The translations under genes and the position numbers were made by a program. From positions 1 to 13,371 of the forward strand of contig JALRLI010000028.1 in the NCBI GenBank assembly GCA_023254555.1: 13,371 nt of DNA, in the 5' to 3' direction. This DNA is from Microbacteriaceae bacterium. Its GTDB lineage: Bacteria > Actinomycetota > Actinomycetes > Actinomycetales > Microbacteriaceae. How positions within the stretch are numbered: position 1 is the stretch's first letter; each line of letters begins with the position of its first letter. The notes beneath the pieces were generated by a model. The model saw only the letters and a list, made by a program, of their open reading frames with translations. It did no database searches and was not told where the DNA came from. Shown here one piece after another: positions 6,319 through 13,109 of the stretch.

Positions 6319-7533
6319 ATGGCAGATAATCGCGGGCCGAAGCGCCCAGGCCGAAACGACCGACCACACCGAAACGGAAAACCCGCTGACTCTTCGCGTG
6401 GAGGCAGACCAGGCGCTGGCGGTCAACGTCGCGACGGCGCTCCGAGCCGTAAGCCGCGTGATGGGGAGCGTCGTGAGTACAAGCCGCGTGATGGCGAACG
6501 CCGTGTGTACAAATCTCGTGAAGATGATCGCGGTGAAAAAAGAGAGTACAAGCCCCGCGACCGCGACAACCACCGCGACCGTGGTCGCAGTGACCGTGGA
6601 CGCCCCGACCGGGGGCGTGAAGAGTGGGGTCGCAGTGACCGAGGCCGGGATGATCGGGGCCGGGGTGAGCGCCTTGGCCGCGGCGGCACCCGAGGCGACG
6701 GCAGATCAGATCGTGGCGGTGCCGGACGTGAATACACCGAAGCAGAGCGTCTCGAGCACGAGCTGCGTCCGGTGCGCGCGCACCACACTGATCCTGAGAT
6801 TCCAGAGAACGTCACCCCTAAGTCGCTCAATCCGCAGGCTCGAGACGAACTCAAAACTCTCGACAAAGACCTAGCCGATCGCGTCGCGTGCCACCTCGCA
6901 ATGGTTTCGATGCTGCTCGATAACGATCCAGAGCTGGCACACCAGCACGCAATCTCGGCATCACGCAGGGCAGGGCGCATCCCAGTGGTTCGAGAGACGC
7001 TGGCTATTACGTCGTATGTGCGCGGCGATTACGCCATGGCACTTCGAGAGCTACGCACCTACCGCAGACTGTGTGGGCGTGATGACCAGCTTGCAATGAT
7101 GATCGACTGTGAACGTGGCCTTGGCAGGCCGGAAAAGGCACTCGAGCTTGGCCGAAGCGTGGATCGATCGAGCCTGCCCGTTGATGTGCAGGTTCAGGTC
7201 GCAATCGCGATGTCTGGTGCTCGCCTAGACCTGGGGCAGACACAGCAAGCCCTGTTCGAGCTCGAGATCCCGCAGCTCGACCCAACGAAGGCCTTTAGCT
7301 ACAGCCCAGAACTGTTCGCCTGCTACGCGAATGTGCTCGAGGATCTCGGTCGCACTGACGATGCGAAGCTGTGGCAGCAGCGTGCTGAACAGGCCGAAGC
7401 AGCAATCGAAGACCAATTCGCGGGCGATGACACCGTTGTGGTGGTTGAGCAGTTCTTGCCGACCGAGCGAGCCGACGAAGCCGAAGCCGAAGCCGCCGCG
7501 AACGAAGCGCCGAAACCCGAGGTCGCTGAGTGA
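6319..7533 (+). CDS. TPR-like protein with Arg/Gly/Asp-rich disordered N-terminus
   Basis: A 404-aa protein in two parts. Residues 1 to about 138 are low complexity, rich in Arg, Gly, Asp and Lys, with tandem KPRDGERREY (45-54) and KPRDGERRVY (55-64) and then many DRGR/SDRGR units (88-134); the region is certainly disordered and resembles RGG-type RNA-binding tails. Residues about 165-365 form helical pairs like tetratricopeptide repeats (for example VRGDYAMALRELRTYRRL, LGQTQQALFELE, LEDLGRTDDAKLWQQRA). The end (371-404) is acidic and Ala/Glu-rich. The position before the HAD phosphatase matches the TPR protein Rv1691 of M. tuberculosis (from memory). Its stop overlaps the next start (GTGA), implying translational coupling. 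The role is unknown; an RNA- or ribosome-linked scaffold is inference. Confidence 0.85.
   Translation: MADNRGPKRPGRNDRPHRNGKPADSSRGGRPGAGGQRRDGAPSRKPRDGERREYKPRDGERRVYKSREDDRGEKREYKPRDRDNHRDRGRSDRGRPDRGREEWGRSDRGRDDRGRGERLGRGGTRGDGRSDRGGAGREYTEAERLEHELRPVRAHHTDPEIPENVTPKSLNPQARDELKTLDKDLADRVACHLAMVSMLLDNDPELAHQHAISASRRAGRIPVVRETLAITSYVRGDYAMALRELRTYRRLCGRDDQLAMMIDCERGLGRPEKALELGRSVDRSSLPVDVQVQVAIAMSGARLDLGQTQQALFELEIPQLDPTKAFSYSPELFACYANVLEDLGRTDDAKLWQQRAEQAEAAIEDQFAGDDTVVVVEQFLPTERADEAEAEAAANEAPKPEVAE
6451..6510 (+). repeat. Tandem 30-bp coding repeat
   Basis: Two adjacent 30-bp units (6451-6480 and 6481-6510) agree at 26 of 30 bases and encode KPRDGERREY and KPRDGERRVY. A third, degenerate unit follows (6511-6549) before the sequence turns to short DRGR-coding repeats. 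The differences are partly at third codon positions, so the repeat is not brand new. Confidence 0.85.
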
Positions 7534-8570
7534 GTCTGTTCGGTAAGAAACCCGAACTTGGCCCGAGCCCAATCGAGGGCAAAGAGCTGCTCCTTGCAGA
7601 CCTAGACGGCGTTGTCTACCGCGGGGCTAAACAGATTGATTTTGCGGTGGATGCGCTGACACGGGCATCCACCAGAATGCGGCTCGGCTACATCACGAAC
7701 AACGCAGCCCGCACTGATGCCACTGTGGCTGAGCAGCTTGCCAGCTTCGGTCTCACGCTTGAACCGAATGACGTCGTCACCTCACCGCAGGCGGCAGCGA
7801 AACTGCTCGCTCAGACTGTACCTGCCGGTAGTACCGTGATGGTTGTCGGGGGAGAGGGTCTCACCTACGAGCTCGAACGAGCAGGGTTCAGGGTGACGAG
7901 GTCGGCTGATGATTCTCCTGCAGCTGTGGTTCAGGGATTCGCGCCCGAGGTGGGCTGGGCAGACTTGGCTGAGGCTTCATTTGCACTGCAGATCAACACG
8001 GCACCAGACGGCAGCGAATTGCCGTGGATCGCCACGAACACCGACTGGACCTTTCCGCTCGAACGTGGCACCGCTCCCGGTAATGGAACCCTCGTTTCGG
8101 CAGTGCACATCGCGGTCGGCCGCTTGCCAGTATTCGCCGGCAAGCCGCAAACTCCGATTTTTGAAACCGCGTTTGACCGCTTTGCAACCCGCAATGCCCT
8201 CATGATCGGTGATCGCTTAGACACTGATATTCAGGGCGCCCGAGCTGCCGGCATTGAAAGCGCACTCGTCTTGACTGGTATCGACCGGCCAAAACAACTG
8301 CTCGCCGCAGTTGAACCTCAACGGCCCAACTATATTCTGCGAGACCTGCGCGACCTCGATCAGCCGTACCCGGCAACCAAAGTTGGCCGTGACCAAGCCG
8401 TCACCGTCGGCAACGCGAAGGTGAGGCTCGATGCGCACCACGTCGTCGTGGTGAACGAAGGTGATGACCGGCTTAACCTGCTGCGCGCTGGTTGTGAGGC
8501 TATCTGGCGCAGCGGTTTAGCAATCTATGGGCTTCAGGTGCCAGAAATTCTCTACGACGACGTGTTCTAG
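7530..8570 (+). CDS. HAD-superfamily (class IIA) phosphatase
   Basis: A 346-aa cytoplasmic phosphatase of the NagD/PGP-like HAD-IIA type. Motif I DLDGV with nucleophile Asp24 and general acid Asp26 (24-28), motif II ITNNAART (55-62), a CHAD-type cap carrying INTAPDGSELPWIATNTD (155-172), the Lys205 motif GKPQTPIF (204-211) and the metal-binding GDRLDTDI (227-234) are all present. A C-terminal extension of about 60 residues (from 288) resembles the small domain found in the M. tuberculosis homologue Rv1692, which has been described as a glycerol 3-phosphate phosphatase; that substrate is a reasonable inference here. The GTG overlaps the stop of the TPR gene by 2 bases. It ends 4 bp from the convergent amidotransferase stop. 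Confidence 0.9.
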   Translation: MSLFGKKPELGPSPIEGKELLLADLDGVVYRGAKQIDFAVDALTRASTRMRLGYITNNAARTDATVAEQLASFGLTLEPNDVVTSPQAAAKLLAQTVPAGSTVMVVGGEGLTYELERAGFRVTRSADDSPAAVVQGFAPEVGWADLAEASFALQINTAPDGSELPWIATNTDWTFPLERGTAPGNGTLVSAVHIAVGRLPVFAGKPQTPIFETAFDRFATRNALMIGDRLDTDIQGARAAGIESALVLTGIDRPKQLLAAVEPQRPNYILRDLRDLDQPYPATKVGRDQAVTVGNAKVRLDAHHVVVVNEGDDRLNLLRAGCEAIWRSGLAIYGLQVPEILYDDVF

Positions 8571-8583
8571 CGATTTAGCGATT
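8568..8583. repeat. 8-bp tandem duplication at the convergent stops
   Basis: TAGCGATT is repeated exactly in tandem (8568-8575 and 8576-8583). The first copy starts with the TAG stop of the HAD gene; the TAA stop of the opposing amidotransferase spans the junction. No clear terminator exists in this 4-bp gap. Confidence 0.7.
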
Positions 8584-9336
8584 CTTCGCTTCGCGCGCGA
8601 TTTCAATCCAGCGGTCAAACAGTTTTGACCAGGTGTTTTTAAGCTCTGATTCAGCCCCAACGATGGGGTCAATCAGGTCTACGTTCGCGTCATAACCGAG
8701 CTTCGCGAGAGCATCCGTGTCGTCTTTGCTCCAGTCACGGGCGGCTTGACCCATCGCCTCCGGGTGAAACTGAACCCCCCAGGCGTTGGCGCCCACACGG
8801 AATGCTTGATTCTGGCACGCAGCCGAGCTTACAAGCGGAACCGAGCCAGCCGGCAGCTGCTTCGCCTCGAGCCAGTGCCACTGCACGGCGCGAAGCGGTG
8901 CCGTCCGTTTTCCATCAGCGTCAGCAAGGATTCCGAGCAGCGGATCCTTCGCTCCGGCCTCAGTGAGTTCAAGATCGATGAGCCCGATCTCGGGGCCGGC
9001 GTCAATCCTGTCGACCGTGCATCCCTGAACCGTCGCAAGCATCTGTGCGCCCAGGCAGATACCGAGCGTCGGCGTCTGGGTTGCCACTGCTTCTTCGAGC
9101 AGCGCACGAACCTGAGGAAGCCAGGGAGCTTTGTCGTCTTCGGTCGGCCCGCTGCTGCCGCCGAGCACCACGAGGGCGTCAAAACCCTCCAGCGAATCAG
9201 GGATATCAACCCCCGCATCAGGCCCAGCCACGGTCACTGCCGCGTGTGCCGCACTGAGGCGCTCGGCGAACAGGGCTGGGCCGCCATCTTTCTGATGCTC
9301 TATGACGAGTACGTTGAGTGGGAGAGAATCGTGCAC
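8575..9336 (-). CDS. Class I glutamine amidotransferase domain protein
   Basis: A 253-aa stand-alone class I glutamine amidotransferase. The nucleophile elbow GICLGAQ (92-98, Cys94), an oxyanion-type VVLGGSSGP (56-64), and the His-Glu pair in FHPEA (190-194, His191 and Glu193) complete the catalytic triad. The VLVIEHQKDGGPA start (9-21) and the VQWHW block (151-155) are like the GuaA-related stand-alone group (often labelled GMP synthase-like or gamma-glutamyl hydrolase-like), which act on glutamine or gamma-glutamyl compounds. The true substrate is unknown. It lies on the opposite strand within an otherwise conserved series and has its own leaderless promoter. The GTG start at 9334-9336 is supported by TAGGCT exactly 6 nt before it. 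Confidence 0.88.
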   Translation of the reverse strand: MHDSLPLNVLVIEHQKDGGPALFAERLSAAHAAVTVAGPDAGVDIPDSLEGFDALVVLGGSSGPTEDDKAPWLPQVRALLEEAVATQTPTLGICLGAQMLATVQGCTVDRIDAGPEIGLIDLELTEAGAKDPLLGILADADGKRTAPLRAVQWHWLEAKQLPAGSVPLVSSAACQNQAFRVGANAWGVQFHPEAMGQAARDWSKDDTDALAKLGYDANVDLIDPIVGAESELKNTWSKLFDRWIEIAREAKNR

Positions 9337-9342
9337 GAATCT

Positions 9343-9348
9343 AGCCTA
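9343..9348 (-). promoter_or_regulatory. Candidate -10 (TAGGCT) for the leaderless amidotransferase gene
   Basis: On the minus strand TAGGCT ends exactly 6 nt before the GTG (complement of 9334-9336). It sits 8 bp from the plus-strand hexamer at 9357, so the two promoters must overlap. Confidence 0.5.
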
Positions 9349-9356
9349 GCGACCGC

Positions 9357-9362
9357 TACGCT
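9357..9362 (+). promoter_or_regulatory. Candidate -10 (TACGCT) for the leaderless 49-aa gene
   Basis: TACGCT ends exactly 6 nt before the GTG at 9369. There is no ribosome binding site. It would also drive tlyA, 16 bp after the small gene. Confidence 0.5.
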
Positions 9363-9368
9363 TGAGCT

Positions 9369-9518
9369 GTGAACGAAGCAGAACAATCATTCGACGATGC
9401 GCGACTCGCAGGCATAGAAGAGCTGCCAATCGAGCAGCGAGCAGCTGAATATCTTGCTGTTCACGATGAACTGCAGGCTGAGCTCGAGGGCGGCGACGAA
9501 GCGCCACGCCTCGTCTAG
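9369..9518 (+). CDS. 49-aa acidic small protein upstream of tlyA
   Basis: A 49-codon frame beginning GTG AAC GAA GCA. The product is acidic and amphipathic: a LAGIEELPIEQRAAEYLAVH segment (13-32) and then a DELQAELEGGDE end, which look like two short helices. M. tuberculosis also has a short gene, Rv1693, directly before tlyA (from memory), and similar small proteins with a LP..ER pattern before tlyA are familiar in actinobacteria, so the gene is likely real. It has a TACGCT hexamer 6 nt before its GTG, and tlyA follows 16 bp later. No signal, membrane segment or metal motif. The function is unknown; a partner of TlyA or of the HAD phosphatase is only a guess from position. Confidence 0.78.
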   Translation: MNEAEQSFDDARLAGIEELPIEQRAAEYLAVHDELQAELEGGDEAPRLV

Positions 9519-9534
9519 CCGAAGACGTGAGCTG

Positions 9535-10332
9535 GTGTCTATAAGACTCGATGTTGCGCTCGCCGAACGTGGATTAGCGCGGTCGCGTTCGCACGCAGCC
9601 GAACTGATTTCAACTGGGCTTGTGAGTGTCGATGGCGCTCCTGCGCGCAAAGCTGCCACGAAAGTGCGCGAAGATTCGGTTATTACCGTCGCCGACAACG
9701 GCGGGTGGGTGAGTCGTGCGGCAGTCAAGCTCGTTGCCGGACTCGAGGCGAGCGGTGTCAATCCGGCTGACCGAGTCGCACTCGACCTCGGCACCTCGAC
9801 CGGAGGTTTTGCGCAGGTGCTGCTTGAGCGTGGCGCTGAGGCAGTGCTTGGCATTGAGGTTGGGCACGGGCAGTTAGCTGCCGAGTTGCGCAATGAGCCG
9901 CGCCTAAAACTTGCCGAGGGCGTCAACGCACGCGATCTGACTCCCGAGACTTTGGCTCGCGTGACGGGTGACGCGCGCATCCCCGACCTCGTCGTCGCTG
10001 ATCTTTCGTTCATCTCACTCAAGCTCGTGCTCGCGGCAGCAATCGAATGTGCCGCGCCTGACGCAGATTTTCTGCTACTCGTGAAGCCTCAGTTTGAAGT
10101 TGGCCGCAAAGGTATTCGCGAGGGGATCGTCACCGATCCGGCATTGCGAGTGGATGCCGTCACAGATGTGCTCTGGGTTGCACATGATCTCGGGCTTGGA
10201 GTCTGCGGGGTGTATGCCTCGCCGATTGCAGGTGGCAGCGGAAACCGCGAAGCCATCGTGTGGTTGCGGCGCGGCGAGTCAACCCAACCCGGCGAGGTTT
10301 CAGCAGCGGTTACGGCGGCGGTCGCTGGTTAG
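9535..10332 (+). CDS. tlyA: TlyA rRNA 2'-O-methyltransferase
   Basis: TlyA methylates the 2'-OH of cytidines in 16S and/or 23S rRNA using S-adenosylmethionine; in mycobacteria loss gives capreomycin resistance. The 265-aa protein has an N-terminal S4 RNA-binding domain (about 2-55, RLDVALAERGLARSR) and an FtsJ-like methyltransferase domain. The SAM-binding block is LDLGTSTGGF (83-92). The family's K-D-K-E tetrad fits Lys65 (WVSRAAVKL), Asp156 (VADLSFISL), Lys184 (LLVKPQFE) and Glu239 (NREAIVWL). The same frame is open back to an ATG at 9454, but that would overlap the small gene and add residues foreign to the family, so the GTG at 9535 is chosen. Length is close to the mycobacterial enzyme (about 268 aa), the type that modifies both subunits. 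Confidence 0.95.
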   Translation: MSIRLDVALAERGLARSRSHAAELISTGLVSVDGAPARKAATKVREDSVITVADNGGWVSRAAVKLVAGLEASGVNPADRVALDLGTSTGGFAQVLLERGAEAVLGIEVGHGQLAAELRNEPRLKLAEGVNARDLTPETLARVTGDARIPDLVVADLSFISLKLVLAAAIECAAPDADFLLLVKPQFEVGRKGIREGIVTDPALRVDAVTDVLWVAHDLGLGVCGVYASPIAGGSGNREAIVWLRRGESTQPGEVSAAVTAAVAG

Positions 10333-10343
10333 AACCCGCGGGA

Positions 10344-10365
10344 TGAGTCCCTCACAGCGGACTCA
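10344..10365. other. Stem-loop between tlyA and nadK
   Basis: TGAGTCC (10344-10350) and GGACTCA (10359-10365) form a perfect 7-bp stem with an 8-nt loop, 11 bp after the tlyA stop. There is no T-run directly after it, so it is not a convincing terminator; it may weaken readthrough or protect an RNA end. Confidence 0.4.
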
Positions 10366-10422
10366 GCTGCCACGATTTCGGCAAAAAATAGCTGAACGCC
10401 GACCGCGCCATGCGCTTTCCGC

Positions 10423-10428
10423 CAGAAT
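10423..10428 (+). promoter_or_regulatory. Possible -10 (CAGAAT) for nadK
   Basis: CAGAAT differs from TAnaaT at its first base and ends 7 nt before the GTG of nadK. It is weaker than the six other hexamers. There is no Shine-Dalgarno sequence before this GTG. Confidence 0.3.
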
Positions 10429-10435
10429 AGAAGCT

Positions 10436-11353
10436 GTGACCCGAAATATTCTCGTCATCTCACACACCGCACGGCCTGAGGCTATAGCGGCGACTGACGC
10501 TGTCTGCGCCCAGTTGGCCAAGTCAAATATCACTCTCGTGATGTCGGCCGAAAATCAAGAAGAGTTCGCTCCGCATCTCGCTGGGGTGCGCATTTTGACG
10601 CTGGGCGTTGACATCCCGGTTTCTGATATCGAGGTCGCAGTCGTTCTGGGTGGCGACGGCACCATTTTGAAGGCTGCAGAGTTACTTCGCGGCAGCGACT
10701 GCGCAATTGTGGGCGTGAATCTTGGTCACGTTGGGTTCTTGGCTGAGAGTGAAGCCTACGATCTTCAAAACACCGTAGACCGGGTGCTCGCCCGCGACTA
10801 CAGCGTTGAAGAGAGGCTGACGCTCTCGGTAAAAGTCTTCAAAGACGAGAAGGTCATTTACGAAACCTTTGCCTTGAACGAAGCCACTATCGAAAAAGCT
10901 GAACGCGAGCGGATGCTCGAGCTGGTGCTCGGTGTCGATGGAAAACCGCTTTCAACGTTTGGCGCAGATGGAGTAGTGATGGCGACGCCTACCGGTTCGA
11001 CCGCGTACTCGTTCTCTGCTGGTGGGCCAATCGTTTGGCCTGGTGTCGAAGCGCTTCTGATGGTTCCACTCAGCGCACACGCCTTGTTTAATCGTCCGCT
11101 CGTTGTTGACCCAAGTTCTACTCTCGAGGTTGAGCTGACACACAACAACATTGGAGTGGGAGTGCTGTGGTGTGACGGTCGAAGGCATTTCGATGTGCCA
11201 ATGGGTGGCAGTGTTGAGGTGACCAAGAGTGACATCCCGGTGAGGCTCGCACGTCTTGAGACTGCGCCGTTTACCGATCGCCTGGTGAACAAGTTTCACC
11301 TGCCTGTTCAGGGCTGGCGCGGTCACCAGGTCAAACCTTCCGACAAGAAGTAG
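10436..11353 (+). CDS. nadK: NAD kinase
   Basis: NAD kinase (ppnK) phosphorylates NAD to NADP in the cytoplasm, the only route to NADP. The 305-aa protein has the GGDGT motif (72-76, in VVLGGDGTILKA), the ALNEATIEK block with the NE pair (146-154), and the long TPTGSTAYSFSAGGPIVWP signature (184-202). The C-terminal end has SDIPVRLARLE and FTDRLVNKFHLP (279-290), as in other actinobacterial NAD kinases. The same frame extends upstream to an ATG at 10094, inside tlyA; it is not homologous there, so the GTG at 10436 giving VTRNILVISHTARPEA is chosen. It lies 8 bp before recN, as is common in actinobacteria, and shared transcription is likely. Confidence 0.95.
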   Translation: MTRNILVISHTARPEAIAATDAVCAQLAKSNITLVMSAENQEEFAPHLAGVRILTLGVDIPVSDIEVAVVLGGDGTILKAAELLRGSDCAIVGVNLGHVGFLAESEAYDLQNTVDRVLARDYSVEERLTLSVKVFKDEKVIYETFALNEATIEKAERERMLELVLGVDGKPLSTFGADGVVMATPTGSTAYSFSAGGPIVWPGVEALLMVPLSAHALFNRPLVVDPSSTLEVELTHNNIGVGVLWCDGRRHFDVPMGGSVEVTKSDIPVRLARLETAPFTDRLVNKFHLPVQGWRGHQVKPSDKK

Positions 11354-11361
11354 CGGCAGAC

Positions 11362-13071
11362 GTGATTGACGAGCTTGTCATCAAAGACCTCGGTGTGATT
11401 GCTGAGGCGCGACTGCCACTTGGCCCTGGTTTCACAGCGATAACTGGTGAGACGGGTGCCGGTAAAACGATGGTGGTGACTGCCCTCGGTCTATTGATGG
11501 GAGATCGCGCTGATGCTGGCGCGGTGCGCACCGGGGCTGAACGCACTCGTGTTGCGGGGGCAGTCGATTTGTCTACCCTCTCGATCGGAAAGCGTGCTGA
11601 AGTCGGTGCGCTCGTCGACGACCTCGGCGGTGACATTGAATCAGACGAGCTGCTGCTGTCACGCTCGGTTTCGAATGAAGGCCGAAGTAGAGCAACAGTC
11701 GGCGGAGCCGCGACTCCGGTAAGTGCGCTCGCTTCACTCTCCGAGCACCTCTTCGTGGTACACGGTCAGTCAGATCAGCTTCGACTTCGGTCGACCACCG
11801 CCCAGCGCGAGGCGCTCGATCGCTTTGCCGGCCCAAACTTTGCAACGTTGTTCGCTGAATACCGTGAGCATTTCAGTACCTGGCGGCAGCTCTCTGACGA
11901 GCTCGCATACCTGAGCAGCGCGAACCAAGAGCGAGCCAAAGAAGCGGCTCAGCTCGCGCTCGACCTCGAAGAAATCGAGCGGGTGGCACCCGAACCGGGT
12001 GAAGACATTGCCCTGACAGAGAAACTCGAGAAGCTCTCACACGCAGAGGCCCTGCGACAAGCGGCTGATCTGGCACACGAAGCACTCTCTACCGAATCAG
12101 GCGACCCCCATGCCCGTGATGTGCGAGGGCTGCTGAACGAGGCCAGAGCGCACTTGCAGCGCGTGGTTGACTACGACCCAGCCCTGGCATCCGTCTTAGA
12201 GATACTCGATAACGCAAGTTTCGCCGCTGACGATGCTGCTGCCGAGCTTTCGCGCTATTCAGCAGGGCTTGACTCTGAAGGTCCGCAAGAATTCGAACGG
12301 GCACACGAGCGCAAAGCTCAGCTCACCGCTCTGATGCGCAAATTCGGGCCAGAGCTCAGTGACGTGATCTCCTTCGCGCAGAACGGAGCCGGCCGACTTG
12401 CTGAGCTTCAGGGCGACACCAGCCGAATAGACACCATCACGGCCGAGCTCGCTGAGGTGTCGGCCCGAGTAGAAGACCTTGCGAAGCTGCTGACCGAGTC
12501 GCGCACGCAGGCTGCCACGAATCTCTCGGTGGCAGTCACTCACGAGCTAGCGGCACTCGCATTACCTGACGCCTCTTTCGTCGCGCAGGTGAACTCACTG
12601 CCCGAGCTCACTGCGCATGGCGTTGACGAGGTCGCCTTCCTGCTGAAGCCCCACGCTGGCTCAGAACCACGCCCTCTTGCCAAAGGCGCTTCGGGGGGCG
12701 AACTCTCGCGCGTGATGCTCGCCCTCGAGGTTGTCATTGCTGGCGCAGATCCGGTGCCGACCTTTGTGTTTGATGAGGTTGATTCTGGTGTCGGTGGTGC
12801 ATCCGCCATTGAAATTGGCCGCCGACTCGCAAAGCTTGCCGAGACCGCGCAGGTCATCGTGGTTACGCACCTCGCGCAGGTGGCCGCATTCGCGAACAAC
12901 CATGTTCAGGTGGTCAAAGACTCGTCTGGTGGATTCACCGAGAGTAGCTGCCGAACACTCGAAGGCGACGAACGGGTCGCTGAAATGGCTCGGCTACTCT
13001 CTGGAATGTCAGACTCAGCGAGTGCCCTCGAGCACGCGCCTGAGCTGCTCGCACTCAAACAGCAGCGCTAA
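11362..13071 (+). CDS. recN: DNA repair protein RecN
   Basis: RecN is an SMC-like ATPase that binds broken DNA ends and helps recombinational repair of double-strand breaks. The 569-aa protein has the normal RecN length. The N-terminal half-ATPase starts MIDELVIKDLGVI and carries Walker A GETGAGKT (29-36) and the HGQSDQLRL block (134-142). A coiled-coil arm covers about 160-400. The C-terminal half has the ABC signature KGASGGELSRVMLALEV (441-457), Walker B FVFDEVDSGVGG (468-479) and the VTHLAQVA switch His (501-508). The GTG start gives the expected N-terminus and is 8 bp after nadK. No truncation or missing key residue. The end converges on a wall-anchored protein gene, with 38 bp between the stops. 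Confidence 0.96.
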   Translation: MIDELVIKDLGVIAEARLPLGPGFTAITGETGAGKTMVVTALGLLMGDRADAGAVRTGAERTRVAGAVDLSTLSIGKRAEVGALVDDLGGDIESDELLLSRSVSNEGRSRATVGGAATPVSALASLSEHLFVVHGQSDQLRLRSTTAQREALDRFAGPNFATLFAEYREHFSTWRQLSDELAYLSSANQERAKEAAQLALDLEEIERVAPEPGEDIALTEKLEKLSHAEALRQAADLAHEALSTESGDPHARDVRGLLNEARAHLQRVVDYDPALASVLEILDNASFAADDAAAELSRYSAGLDSEGPQEFERAHERKAQLTALMRKFGPELSDVISFAQNGAGRLAELQGDTSRIDTITAELAEVSARVEDLAKLLTESRTQAATNLSVAVTHELAALALPDASFVAQVNSLPELTAHGVDEVAFLLKPHAGSEPRPLAKGASGGELSRVMLALEVVIAGADPVPTFVFDEVDSGVGGASAIEIGRRLAKLAETAQVIVVTHLAQVAAFANNHVQVVKDSSGGFTESSCRTLEGDERVAEMARLLSGMSDSASALEHAPELLALKQQR

Positions 13072-13109
13072 AACTCTCGAGAGTCGCCCGCTCTGGTCGA
13101 CTAAAACAA

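Noticed and set aside
6293..6874. 193-codon open frame overlapping the RG-rich gene in another frame, and a long minus-strand frame at 6423-6980
   Set aside because: Both arise because repetitive CGN/GAC/GGC codons leave few stops in other frames; compositions are artificial (Ala/Thr/Val or Arg/Ser-rich) and no family is recognised.
9454..9534. Earlier start for tlyA (ATG at 9454)
   Set aside because: It would overlap the 49-aa gene and add a Ser/Arg-rich leader foreign to the family.
10094..10435. N-terminal extension of nadK by 114 codons
   Set aside because: It overlaps tlyA in another frame and does not resemble NAD kinase; the GTG at 10436 gives the normal length.
13073..13084. Perfect palindrome ACTCTCGAGAGT after recN as a terminator
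   Set aside because: It has no loop and no following T-run; a 12-bp palindrome can occur by chance, so neither terminator nor operator is supported.
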